A stretch of 64,000 bases of DNA. Source: Planctomycetales bacterium (GTDB taxonomy: Bacteria > Planctomycetota > Phycisphaerae > SM23-33). Below the pieces are notes generated by a model. The model did not search any database. It was not told the origin of the DNA and saw only the letters and a program-made list of their open reading frames with translations. The position numbers were made by a program, and so were the translations under genes. Of this stretch, positions 1-9,000 are shown piece by piece (the first letter of the stretch is position 1; every line of letters starts with the position of its first letter). The stretch covers positions 62,001 to 126,000 of the forward strand of contig JAUWNJ010000006.1 in the NCBI GenBank assembly GCA_030612725.1, written 5' to 3'.

Positions 1-183
1 TGCGGGCACTTCCTCCAAAAGTTCAGTGAGGCTGCCGCAGAACCTCGGCACAACGTAAATCAGGATCGCAAGCAGTATCCCCGTCAGAAGGCAGCACTCC
101 ACCATCCGAACGAATCCGACACCGAAGCGCTTGGCCTTGGCCGGTAGCGGCGGAACCGCGGGTTGTTTGTCGATCTCGGACAT
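1..183 (-). CDS. Membrane protein N-terminus, cut by window edge (possible type II secretion F-domain protein)
   Basis: An open frame of 61 codons runs from an ATG at 183 down to the window edge. A short charged N-terminus (residues 1-27, MSEIDKQPAVPPL...) is followed by a strong hydrophobic segment at about residues 31-47 (CCLLTGILLAILIYVVP) and then VVPRFCGSLTELLEEVPA. The VVPRF...ELLEEVP wording resembles the start of a GspF/PilC-type T2SSF domain (VVPxF...LGxELP), but too little is visible to be sure. It follows the glycosidase-like gene on the same strand by 76 bases and may be the end of the same operon. No function is assigned. Confidence 0.55.
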   Translation of the reverse strand, partial: MSEIDKQPAVPPLPAKAKRFGVGFVRMVECCLLTGILLAILIYVVPRFCGSLTELLEEVPA

Positions 184-259
184 TGCGGCTTCAATCTAAC
201 ACTGAACGCATGAACCGTCAATCATAAGGCTCTCTGAACAAAACCCGCGGGGTTGGCGG

Positions 260-2512
260 TTACTCGCCGTATTCGACTCTTATTCTCAACTCGCCGTGCA
301 GGCCGGACAGATCAACGGTCTCGGCCCCGGCGTCGAAACAGCGATGGTCTTCACCATTAACGGTTACTTTCCTGATCCCCTTCGCCTCCGGCGTCCTGAG
401 CGTGATTACTGTTTTGGTCAATCCTTCCCGGCGCGGCATCTTCACCGTAGCGGAGATCGCGCCTGTGTCGATCTCCGAACGGACGTGAACGCTTACCTCG
501 CCGAAGCAGGTCGGCGCATCTTCGACCACGATTTCTTCGCCGTCCCTGAGCCAGTCTCTCGGGGTGGCGTGGAATAACAGCAGAGTGTCGTAAAGGCCGT
601 CGTTGCCGGAGTCGCGCTCCATCAGGAGCATATACCTGAGGCTTTGCAGAAACAGAGCGCCGCTGGTTGTGTTCGGCGCCAGGCCAAGCAGTCTTCTGAA
701 CGTCTCGCCTTCGGCCAACTTGACGGAACTGGCCTCCGTTCCGATGAAGGTCTCCCGCGTCAGGCCGTGGGCGAGTTTCGCGTAGAAACCGACGAGAAAC
801 TTCTCGACCTCACTCCTTTTCAGGAGCGCAAAGGTGTACCTCAGTGTATAAAGATCGTCCAGTCCGTCCGAGAACCTGATCAGGCCCAGGAGCAGTCCGC
901 CCCTCTTTTCCAGTGTTTCCATAATGTAGCCGGTTCGCTTGTCGTCCGGGCTGAAAATGTCCGAACCAAGGACATAGGGAATCACCAGGTTGTAGTAGCC
1001 GCCATAGCGGGATGCGGTCAGTTTTTCGAACGGCTTGGCCTCTTCGAGCAGTCTGAGTGGAACGAATGGCGGGTCGAATTCTCCGACTACGCTCTTATCG
1101 ACGGCGGAGAGGATCGCCTCTCGCAGTTCTTCTGCTTCCTTTGAATAGCGTTCCGCCAGGCGATCTCTGCCGATCATCGCCAGGACGAGGGACATATCCC
1201 GCAGGCCTCGCCAGGCGTTGGCGTTGGAACTCAGATTATCAACCAGGTCGGGAATGTCGCCGGCAAAGCGTTCCCTGGGGATCAAACCGGACTCGGATTC
1301 CTTCCTCGAAGCCGAGATTGACTCGCAGGCCTCGATTAAAACGGGCAGGTCCCTTTCGATGACACGGATATCGCGGAAGAGGAGGTAATATTGAGCGAAT
1401 TCCTGGAGCCTGAAGGCGTCATTATGATATTCCAGTCCGGCCTGCTTGTAGTATTGAAGCCGCCGGAGATATTTGATCGCTTCTTCTTCGTATCCGAGCA
1501 TTGCAAGGGCCAGGATGGCGTCGCCGCACTCGGCCAAATACTGCCTGTCATAAATGTTTCCGGAACTGTATCGCACCTCGTCCCGCACGGTCAGAATGAA
1601 GGTCTGGACGATAAGCGCCCGGAGTGCGTCGTTGACGATTTTCTCCGGCACGGTTATCTGTACCGCCCGGCTGAGTATTGCTTCCCAGTATTCGGACAGG
1701 TCCCGCTTTGCCTGTTCATACGCAGCCTCATTCAAAGGCTCCAGAGGAGTGAAGGACAGGGGACGGTTGGGAATGAGCAGGAAAGCACTTGCTTCGGTTC
1801 GTCCGGCCAGGTCGAAGTCGTATGTCAGCGTGCTCGCCTCCGGGTCGAATCGCCAACCCGGGTTGAATTGGCAGCAGTATCTCTGGGCCTCATCCATCAA
1901 CAGGTCGCCTTCGGCGGTGAATCGGCTCGGCGTCTCGAAGCGGACGGAGACGCTCGCCTTGCGCGTGCCGCTCCGGCCTGACGCTTTTGCAGTCAATTTG
2001 ACGTATGCGAAAAGCCTCGGCTCAAGACCCGGTATCGAGGCCGCAAAAACCTCCTGTCCGTAAAGGACGCCGTCTTCCGCGTAGGCCAGTCGTACTACGG
2101 GAAGATACCCTTCGAGATATTTCGGCCCGTTCAGTTTGCTGATGTCGTCGCCGAAGGGCGTTTCGTTCCGGCCGACCTGGATGAAGGCTTTCAGATCAGG
2201 CTGGAACCACGCAGTCCAGCCGCTGCCGTCGAGTCTCCAGGGATTGATGGACAACCCGATCTGCGAACCGTTGCCGACGAGCCTTATCTTCTCCAGGCCT
2301 TCCTTCAGGCCCAGGACGATGGGGTAATGCTTGAAAGATGCGTTGACGTATCTCAGCGGCGGGAGGTAGTCCTTGACGTTCTGGTAGGTGGGTCCTTCAG
2401 GGCGGGAAAGAACTTCCTCTGCCCAGATGTCCCTGTCGGCTTCGAGGGCTTCGGCCACTCTTTTCGGGAAATCCGTGGACGGATCGTCTGATTGGATTCT
2501 TTCCTTTGTCAT
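260..2512 (-). CDS. Six-hairpin glycosidase-like protein
   Basis: A 750-residue protein without an evident signal peptide. The N-terminal half (about 60-310) is beta-rich and ends in a DLAGRTEASAFLLIP region. The C-terminal half (about 320-700) is helical with repeated acidic/aromatic helices (SSGNIYDRQYLAECGDAILA, LEYHNDAFRLQEFAQYYLLF), the arrangement expected of an (alpha/alpha)6 six-hairpin glycosidase, and a short beta tail follows. I cannot name a GH family or the catalytic acids. The frame is open further upstream, but ATG 2510-2512 is preferred: it overlaps the stop of the heparinase-like gene as ATGA, and the upstream extension is only the shadow of that gene. The coupling suggests processing of the oligosaccharides released by the lyase. 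Substrate unknown. Confidence 0.7.
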   Translation of the reverse strand: MTKERIQSDDPSTDFPKRVAEALEADRDIWAEEVLSRPEGPTYQNVKDYLPPLRYVNASFKHYPIVLGLKEGLEKIRLVGNGSQIGLSINPWRLDGSGWTAWFQPDLKAFIQVGRNETPFGDDISKLNGPKYLEGYLPVVRLAYAEDGVLYGQEVFAASIPGLEPRLFAYVKLTAKASGRSGTRKASVSVRFETPSRFTAEGDLLMDEAQRYCCQFNPGWRFDPEASTLTYDFDLAGRTEASAFLLIPNRPLSFTPLEPLNEAAYEQAKRDLSEYWEAILSRAVQITVPEKIVNDALRALIVQTFILTVRDEVRYSSGNIYDRQYLAECGDAILALAMLGYEEEAIKYLRRLQYYKQAGLEYHNDAFRLQEFAQYYLLFRDIRVIERDLPVLIEACESISASRKESESGLIPRERFAGDIPDLVDNLSSNANAWRGLRDMSLVLAMIGRDRLAERYSKEAEELREAILSAVDKSVVGEFDPPFVPLRLLEEAKPFEKLTASRYGGYYNLVIPYVLGSDIFSPDDKRTGYIMETLEKRGGLLLGLIRFSDGLDDLYTLRYTFALLKRSEVEKFLVGFYAKLAHGLTRETFIGTEASSVKLAEGETFRRLLGLAPNTTSGALFLQSLRYMLLMERDSGNDGLYDTLLLFHATPRDWLRDGEEIVVEDAPTCFGEVSVHVRSEIDTGAISATVKMPRREGLTKTVITLRTPEAKGIRKVTVNGEDHRCFDAGAETVDLSGLHGELRIRVEYGE

Positions 2513-4608
2513 TGGGTTCTCCCGGGGCTCGCAGCGCGGCCTGACGCGCGCCGACCGGTCCCCTTTTTCTCTATTCCGGGCTTGCCTTCCTTCAGCGGTA
2601 CGGTAACTATCACCGGCTTGGCTCGGGGCAGTGAGACGCTGATGCGAATTACCCCGTCGCTTTCTGATACGATTTCGGCCTTCGCCTGCGGTACTGCGCC
2701 CTTGGCGGGAACGAGAATCCACGCAAACGTGGTTGTCTTCTCGATCTTCGCCGAATAGACGGCTGTGGGGTTAGGCTCCTTGACGTTGTATCTCACGCTG
2801 TACCAGCCCTGGATGCTCGGCTTTTCCCTGCCCTTGACGATCTCCAACTTCCACGGCAAGTCCGAGGCCGGTACGATCCTTAAGTTGCCCTTGCCGGCAT
2901 CGGTGGATGTAATCGTGCCGTCCTGAACCGCCACCGTGCAGGCGGGATGGTAATGCCACAAGACCTGAATATCGCGCGGTTTGTCGGTCGTAACCCGGTC
3001 AACGACGACCCAGAATTTCCCGCGAACGTAAAGCACCGCCCGCGTGTGAACGACCTTGCCCTTGATTCCCTTGAAACCCTTGTCAAAGACGCCGCGGGCG
3101 TAATCGAAAGCGGGTTCGATAGCGTAACTGTCTTTTTTCAGGGGTTTTCGGGCCTCCCGCCGGCCTGGGTTCTGCCCGTGCCCGTCGATGAGGATAACAT
3201 TGTGCGAGGCGGATCCGATGAAATATTCCCGCCAGGTACCCTTGCCGCCGCCGTAACTCTTGTATGTATAGCGTCCGCCATCGACCAGCAGATCCCTGCC
3301 GTAGGCAGCCACAGACAGGTGGAGTTTGTCGTAGTGCCAGTGGCTTATTCCCAATGGACCTGCATCGAAGAGCGCCCAGTGCGCGCCGGCGTCCCATCCG
3401 CTCCGCATGATAATTTGCCCTGCCCAGGGGAAAATGATCGTAGGTTGTCCCTTGGGCTTTTTACCCTTCCGGCCGTTGGCGGCGATGTATGTCCAGTCGG
3501 GCCTTTTGTACCTTTTGGAAGCGTCAAGGACTCTCTGGCGGTTGAAGTCGCGGTCGGAGTCATTATTCAGCGGTCCGTGCCCGTCGGGGCGGATGGAATA
3601 GGCGAGGTAGTTCCACATCTTTTCCAGGCTTTCCGCGAATTCTGTCGGAAGATTCCTGCCCGATTGCCGCAGCACGTCCGCGAAGCGTTGAAAGGCCTTC
3701 AGTGCCACCCAGTGATAGTGGGATGTCAGTTCCTTCTGTACGCCGTCGGGATACAACTGCCTCGTTATTTGGGTAAGCATGCGCTTTACCGCGTAGTCGG
3801 TCCAGGCGTCGGCATCGGCAAACTCAGGCCAGCATACGCCGGCGGTCGCCAGGCCATGCATCTCCATCGCAATCCAGTTGCTGCCGGCGGCGTGGAAATG
3901 TTTGTTGTAGTGCGCGTGGTCGGGCATCGCCGAGAGCATCAGTATGCGCGCCGCCGGTGTGAACTCGTTGACCTGTTGCAGGCCATAGAAAATATCCGCC
4001 CAGTGCACGACCCGAAAATAGACCTCCAATCCACGCCACTGCGGCGTGCTGTTCCGCTTTCCGGGATACGGGCTTGATGTAACCCAGTCCCGGACGTGTT
4101 CGTCGATACGCCGGACGTAAGCGATGTTGCCTGTTTTGAAGTAGGCGTCCATCAGTTCTTTCAGATGGAATTGCCGATTCAGCGCCCATGCCCATTCCTT
4201 GTCCTTTTCGGGTCCGCGGTAGGTCCATTTGAGCCCGCCTGACTTGAGCCGGGGCGCTTTCCCCTCAACGCACTGGAACGTGAAGGTGTCCTTGAGCATT
4301 TTCTCGCAGGACGGGTCGGTTCGGTTTCCCGGTTCGGGCGGCTTCTTCCGAAGCCACTTTCCCGAATCGCTCCGCCGATAGTATTTCAGCAGTTCCCGGC
4401 AGGCGGCGGGGAAGTCCTTCTTTCCCGTAGCCGATTTGACTTGCTCCAGACCCTTGCGCTCCAGGTCCAGAGCGGCGAACAACTTGACCACGCGCTCCGG
4501 ATGCTTCCGGCAGACCCATTCGACACTTGTTTCTTCTTTCGGCGTAGCCATTGCAACTCCCCAAATACCCAATAATACCCAACACAGAACAGCGAATCTT
4601 TGTTTCAT
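2509..4608 (-). CDS. Heparinase II/III family polysaccharide lyase, secreted
   Basis: A 699-residue protein starting MKQRFAVLCW with a signal peptide (residues 1-24, cleavage near VAMA-TP). Residues about 80-420 form a helical toroid-type N-terminal domain. Residues about 425-690 are the beta-sheet heparinase II/III domain, with the hallmark stretch HWALFDAGPLGISHWHYD followed by LLVDGGRYTY and SHNVILIDG. Members of this family cleave uronic-acid polysaccharides (heparan sulfate, alginate and similar) by beta-elimination in the periplasm. ATG 4606-4608 is chosen because it begins the signal peptide and overlaps the upstream reductase stop as ATGA. The downstream glycosidase-like gene is coupled in the same way. 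The exact substrate cannot be read from sequence. Confidence 0.85.
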   Translation of the reverse strand: MKQRFAVLCWVLLGIWGVAMATPKEETSVEWVCRKHPERVVKLFAALDLERKGLEQVKSATGKKDFPAACRELLKYYRRSDSGKWLRKKPPEPGNRTDPSCEKMLKDTFTFQCVEGKAPRLKSGGLKWTYRGPEKDKEWAWALNRQFHLKELMDAYFKTGNIAYVRRIDEHVRDWVTSSPYPGKRNSTPQWRGLEVYFRVVHWADIFYGLQQVNEFTPAARILMLSAMPDHAHYNKHFHAAGSNWIAMEMHGLATAGVCWPEFADADAWTDYAVKRMLTQITRQLYPDGVQKELTSHYHWVALKAFQRFADVLRQSGRNLPTEFAESLEKMWNYLAYSIRPDGHGPLNNDSDRDFNRQRVLDASKRYKRPDWTYIAANGRKGKKPKGQPTIIFPWAGQIIMRSGWDAGAHWALFDAGPLGISHWHYDKLHLSVAAYGRDLLVDGGRYTYKSYGGGKGTWREYFIGSASHNVILIDGHGQNPGRREARKPLKKDSYAIEPAFDYARGVFDKGFKGIKGKVVHTRAVLYVRGKFWVVVDRVTTDKPRDIQVLWHYHPACTVAVQDGTITSTDAGKGNLRIVPASDLPWKLEIVKGREKPSIQGWYSVRYNVKEPNPTAVYSAKIEKTTTFAWILVPAKGAVPQAKAEIVSESDGVIRISVSLPRAKPVIVTVPLKEGKPGIEKKGTGRRASGRAASPGRTQ

Positions 4609-5693
4609 CGGTTTTCTCCCAATCCGGCGATGTATTTGAGTCGTTCGATAATCGGCAGGTGCTGGGTGCACTTGTCCTCGCACTGGCCACACTCCACGCA
4701 CGCGCGGGCCTCCTCCGGCGACAGACCCCAATGCCACTTGAGGCGGTTGATGATATCCTGATCGCCTTGTCCCAGTATCTTGCTGTTGTATGACTCCATG
4801 AACTTGGGGATTTCCACACCCTCCGGACAAGGCAGGCAGTACCCGCACTGCGTGCAAAGATTGTCGAACCCCTCCTCAATTCTGCTTTTAAGATTCGCAA
4901 CGTGTTCAGCGTCGTAAGGCTGGAAGTTTTCGACGGCAGCGACGGCCTCATCGACGTGCCGCTTTGTCGTAAAGCCCACAAGGGCACTGGTAATGGCAGG
5001 GTGTGAGACGTTGAAACGAATGGCAGACTCGACGACGCTTCGGTCGTCCGGTCCTCGCAGAAAATCCAGTCTTTCGGTCATGCCGGGGATCAGCCCGCCG
5101 CCGAGCGGATTCATCGTTACTACGCCAATGTCCATCTCGGCTGCACACTCCAGCGCATCGGCGCGGAACGGGAAGTTCAGCACGTTGTAGCCGATGGTTA
5201 TCCCTTCGAGAACGCCTTCGTGGACGATGTCGCAGATTTCCGCGCCGGTGATGTGCAGCGAGGCGGCAACATGCCCGATTAGCCCTTCGTCTTTGGCCTT
5301 AACGGCCGCTGCAATCGCCCCGCCGGCTTTGCGCCGAGGCCACTGGTCGGCCCCGGTAATGCACCAGATGTGGAAGAAGTCGATTTTTTCGACGTTCATC
5401 CGCCGAAGCGACTTTTCGAGGTCGTCCCGCAGTGCATCGCCGTCAGCCTTGTTCGATTTGGTCGAACAATAGAACGACTCCCTCGGCATCTGCTTAAAGG
5501 CCACTCCGAAGGTCTCTTCGCTCTTTCCGGCGTTGTAGCCCGGAGCGGTGTCGAAATAGTTTATCCCTTTTGCGTGGGCGTACAGCAGCAGTTCGGCATT
5601 GGCGTCGAGGTCGTCGATGTTATCGAACCGCATACCGCCGAATCCGACCACGGAAATCTCTTTACCCGTCCTGCCGTAAGGTTTGTACCACAT
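4605..5693 (-). CDS. Aldo/keto reductase with C-terminal Fe-S motifs
   Basis: A 362-residue protein with an AKR TIM barrel at residues about 1-270: GFGGMRFD near the N-terminus, the catalytic region NYFDTAPGYNAGKSE, and IDFFHIW where the active-site His strand lies. A C-terminal ferredoxin-like part follows with two cysteine clusters, CTQCGYCLPCP and CVECGQCEDKCTQHLPI, which fit 4Fe-4S binding. This architecture is common in predicted oxidoreductases of anaerobes and planctomycetes. It is the first gene of a minus-strand operon and is coupled by ATGA to the heparinase-like gene, so it probably acts on a sugar or uronate product. That link is inferred from context. Confidence 0.88.
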   Translation of the reverse strand: MWYKPYGRTGKEISVVGFGGMRFDNIDDLDANAELLLYAHAKGINYFDTAPGYNAGKSEETFGVAFKQMPRESFYCSTKSNKADGDALRDDLEKSLRRMNVEKIDFFHIWCITGADQWPRRKAGGAIAAAVKAKDEGLIGHVAASLHITGAEICDIVHEGVLEGITIGYNVLNFPFRADALECAAEMDIGVVTMNPLGGGLIPGMTERLDFLRGPDDRSVVESAIRFNVSHPAITSALVGFTTKRHVDEAVAAVENFQPYDAEHVANLKSRIEEGFDNLCTQCGYCLPCPEGVEIPKFMESYNSKILGQGDQDIINRLKWHWGLSPEEARACVECGQCEDKCTQHLPIIERLKYIAGLGENR

Positions 5694-5765
5694 GGCCTTG
5701 GTCCTTCTCCGAATAATATGCCGGTCTGCCAGGCGATCGTTCGTTATTTCCTTCTATACTCGCCA

Positions 5766-5799
5766 CCCGATATTATATCGGGATTTTCCACGGCTTCAA
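5766..5799 (-). promoter_or_regulatory. Promoter of the reductase-lyase-glycosidase operon, overlapped by a palindrome
   Basis: On the minus strand TTGAAG (5799-5794) is separated by 16 nt from TATAAT (5777-5772). The -10 box lies inside the perfect palindrome CCCGATA-TTA-TATCGGG (5766-5782), which could be a repressor operator. The predicted start of transcription is about 70 nt before the reductase ATG. Confidence 0.5.
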
Positions 5800-5848
5800 C
5801 GTTCATAGTGTCGGTAAGCGTCTTCACCATGCAGTATTCAGTTACCTT

Positions 5849-5877
5849 TTGCTTTGGCGTGTATCAATCGTTATGAT
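5849..5877 (+). promoter_or_regulatory. Candidate gltB promoter
   Basis: TTGCTT (5849-5854), 17-nt spacer, TATGAT (5872-5877), about 125 nt before the gltB GTG. It lies in the 309-base gap between the divergent reductase operon and gltB. Outside the two promoter candidates I see nothing else in that gap. Confidence 0.35.
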
Positions 5878-6002
5878 TATTCCGGTTAATATTGCTTATC
5901 TGCCAATCCCGCAAAAACGATAGTTAACATGTCGGTGCGCGCTGAAGCATCACGGGCAGGAAAGATGACGCAGCACGGCGGGACTTTTCGCTGGAAAAGA
6001 AC

Positions 6003-9000
6003 GTGGCATCGGAATCACAGACAAATCGGTTCTTGTATGAGGCTCGGCGCGAGCACGACGCCTGCGGTATCGGTGCGGTTGTGAATATCGACGGCGGACG
6101 AAGCCATCGTATCCTTGAACTGGGCAACCAGATCGTATTGAACCTCCAACATCGAGGCGCGTCCGGAAGCGACGAAACCACCGGAGACGGAGCCGGTATC
6201 CTGTTTCAGATCCCCCACGAGTTCTTCGCAGAAGAGGCCGACAGACTCGGTATCACCCTGCCGGAACGGGAGCGCTACGGCGTGGCAATGGTCTTCGAAC
6301 CCAAAGACCCGGACCTCAGGGGCAAGTGCGAGGAATTGCTCGCCCAAGCCGTTGCATATTACGGTCTGAAGGTGCTTGGTTGGCGCGACGTGCCGGGCGA
6401 AGCGACTTGTCTGGGCGATCTGGCCCGTGCAGCGGAACCGTCTGTCAGGCAGATGTTTATCGACGGGAACGGACGACCCGCCGAATCGCTCGAACGCACT
6501 CTCTACCTGGCTCGCAAACGGGCCGAACGCCTGTCGGTCGAAAAATTCGGCGACCAGGCAGCCGATTTCTACATAGTTTCCATGTCCAGCCGAACGATTT
6601 GCTACAAGGGCATGTTCCTTGCGCCACAACTGTTCGGCTACTACCCGGACTTATCGGATGCGCGGGTTGTCTCGTGCCTGGCGATGGTCCACCAGCGCTA
6701 CAGCACAAACACGTTTCCCAACTGGCGTCTTGCCCAGCCATTTCGAATGGTGGCCCACAACGGCGAGATAAACACCATCAGCGGAAACGCCAATCGCATG
6801 AAGGCCCGCGAGCACCTGCTGGAGTGCAGGCAGTTCGTCGAGGACTCGCCCGCCGGCGCCGGGCAGGCTGGTATGGACGACCTGTTTCCGATTCTCACGT
6901 CCGGCGGCAGCGACAGCGCACAATTTGACAACGTTCTGGAACTGCTCGTCCGGGCAGGCAGGTCCATTCCGCACGCGATCATGATGATGATTCCCGAGGC
7001 CTTTGGGCCAACCTATCACATCAGCACCGACAAGCGGGCGTTTTACGAGTACCACGCCGCCGTGATGGAACCCTGGGACGGACCGGCGGCGATGCTGTTC
7101 ACCGACGGGAAATTAATCGGCGGAACGCTCGACCGCAACGGGCTTCGGCCGGCGAGGTACGTCGTAACAACCGACGGGCTTATGGTGCTGGCCAGCGAGG
7201 TTGGAGTCGTCGATTTTCCACCGGAAAAAATCCGCTCCAAAGGGCGACTCCAGCCGGGACGGATGTTCCTGGCCGATACCGAAGGCGGACGAATCATCCT
7301 GGACAACGAGATCAAGGGACGGATCGCACGAGGAAGGCCATACCGCCGATGGCTGACGCAAAATCACATCGAACTGCGCGGATTGTTCGCTGCGACCGAA
7401 AGTAAAAAGCCCGATTCGAAAACTCTGCGAAAGCGGATGCGCGTGTTCGGATATACCCGTGAAGACCAGCGGATGATCCTGGTCCCGATGGCTCTCAACG
7501 CGCAGGAGCCTATCGGTTCGATGGGAACCGACACGCCCCTGGCGGTGCTTTCGGATCGGCCCAGGCTGCTGTTCGATTATTTCAAGCAGATGTTCGCACA
7601 GGTAACTAACCCGCCGATTGATCCGTTGCGTGAAGGTCTTGTAATGTCGCTGATGAGTTTCACCGGAAAGCAGCGAAATATCCTGGACGAGACGCCGGAG
7701 CACTGCCGGCAGTTGAAACTGCCCCACCCCATTCTGACCAACGAGGATATTGTTCGTCTTCGCACAGCCAGGCGGGACGACTTCAAGGTGGCCTTTGTGG
7801 ACGCCCTCTTTGACGCAGCCGATAATGACCCCGCCGCTGCGCTGCGGCGAGGCCTGGACGAAATGGTCGATGCCTGTGCCGAAGCCGTTACCGACGGCGC
7901 ATCGCTCATTATCATTTCCGACCGCAATTTTAACGAGATGCGGGCGGCCATTCCGAGCCTGCTGGCGACGTCGGCGGCGCACCACGGACTGATAAAACGC
8001 AAACTCCGCAATGAGACCGGACTGGTAATCGAAACCGGCGAAGCCCGCGAAGTGATGCACTTCTGCTGCCTGTGCGGATACGGCGCAAACGCCGTGAACC
8101 CGTACCTGGCCTTCGAAACGCTCAGCGACCTCCATCGTAACGGCGATATTTCCAACGACATCGAACTCGATCAGATTATAGATAATTACATCGCCGCGAT
8201 TAAAAAGGGCATCCTCAAAACAATGTCCAAAATGGGCATATCGACGCTGCGGAGTTATCACGCTGCCCAATTGTTCGAAGCCGTCGGGCTGGACGGCGAA
8301 CTTGTGGACGAATACTTCACGGGCACTTCGTCACGGATTTCCGGAGCCGACCTTGAGGCAATCGCCCGTGAAACGCTCCGGCGCCACAAGCATGCTTACG
8401 CCGACGGCACCCCCGATGAGCCTGAGATCGAGTTCGGCGGCGAATATCAATACCGTCGCGACGGCGAAACGCACCTGTGGAATCCGCAGACCGTCGCCTT
8501 CCTCCAGCACGCCGTAAGGGCCGACGACGCCGAGGCCTACGCAAAGTACGCAAAACTGATTAACGATCAATCAGGGCGATACTGCACGCTACGCGGGTTG
8601 TTTGAATTGACTCCGGGGCAAGCGGTTCCGTTGGAGGAAGTTACCCCGGCTGAGGAAATCGTCAAACGCTTTTGCACGGGCGCTATGTCGCACGGATCGA
8701 TCAGCAAGGAAGCCCACGAAACAGTCGCCGTTGCCATGAATCGCCTCGGCGCGATGAGCAACACCGGCGAAGGCGGCGAGGACCCCGCCCGATACGACCA
8801 GGGCAACGGCGATTCGCTCAACAGCGCAATCAAGCAGGTCGCCAGCGGGCGGTTCGGCGTAACGATAGAATACCTCGCTCATGCGAAGATGCTTCAGATA
8901 AAGATGGCCCAGGGCGCCAAGCCGGGCGAAGGCGGACAGTTACCGGGCCATAAAGTTACCGACGAAATCGCACATATACGCCACTCCACGCCGGGCGTTA

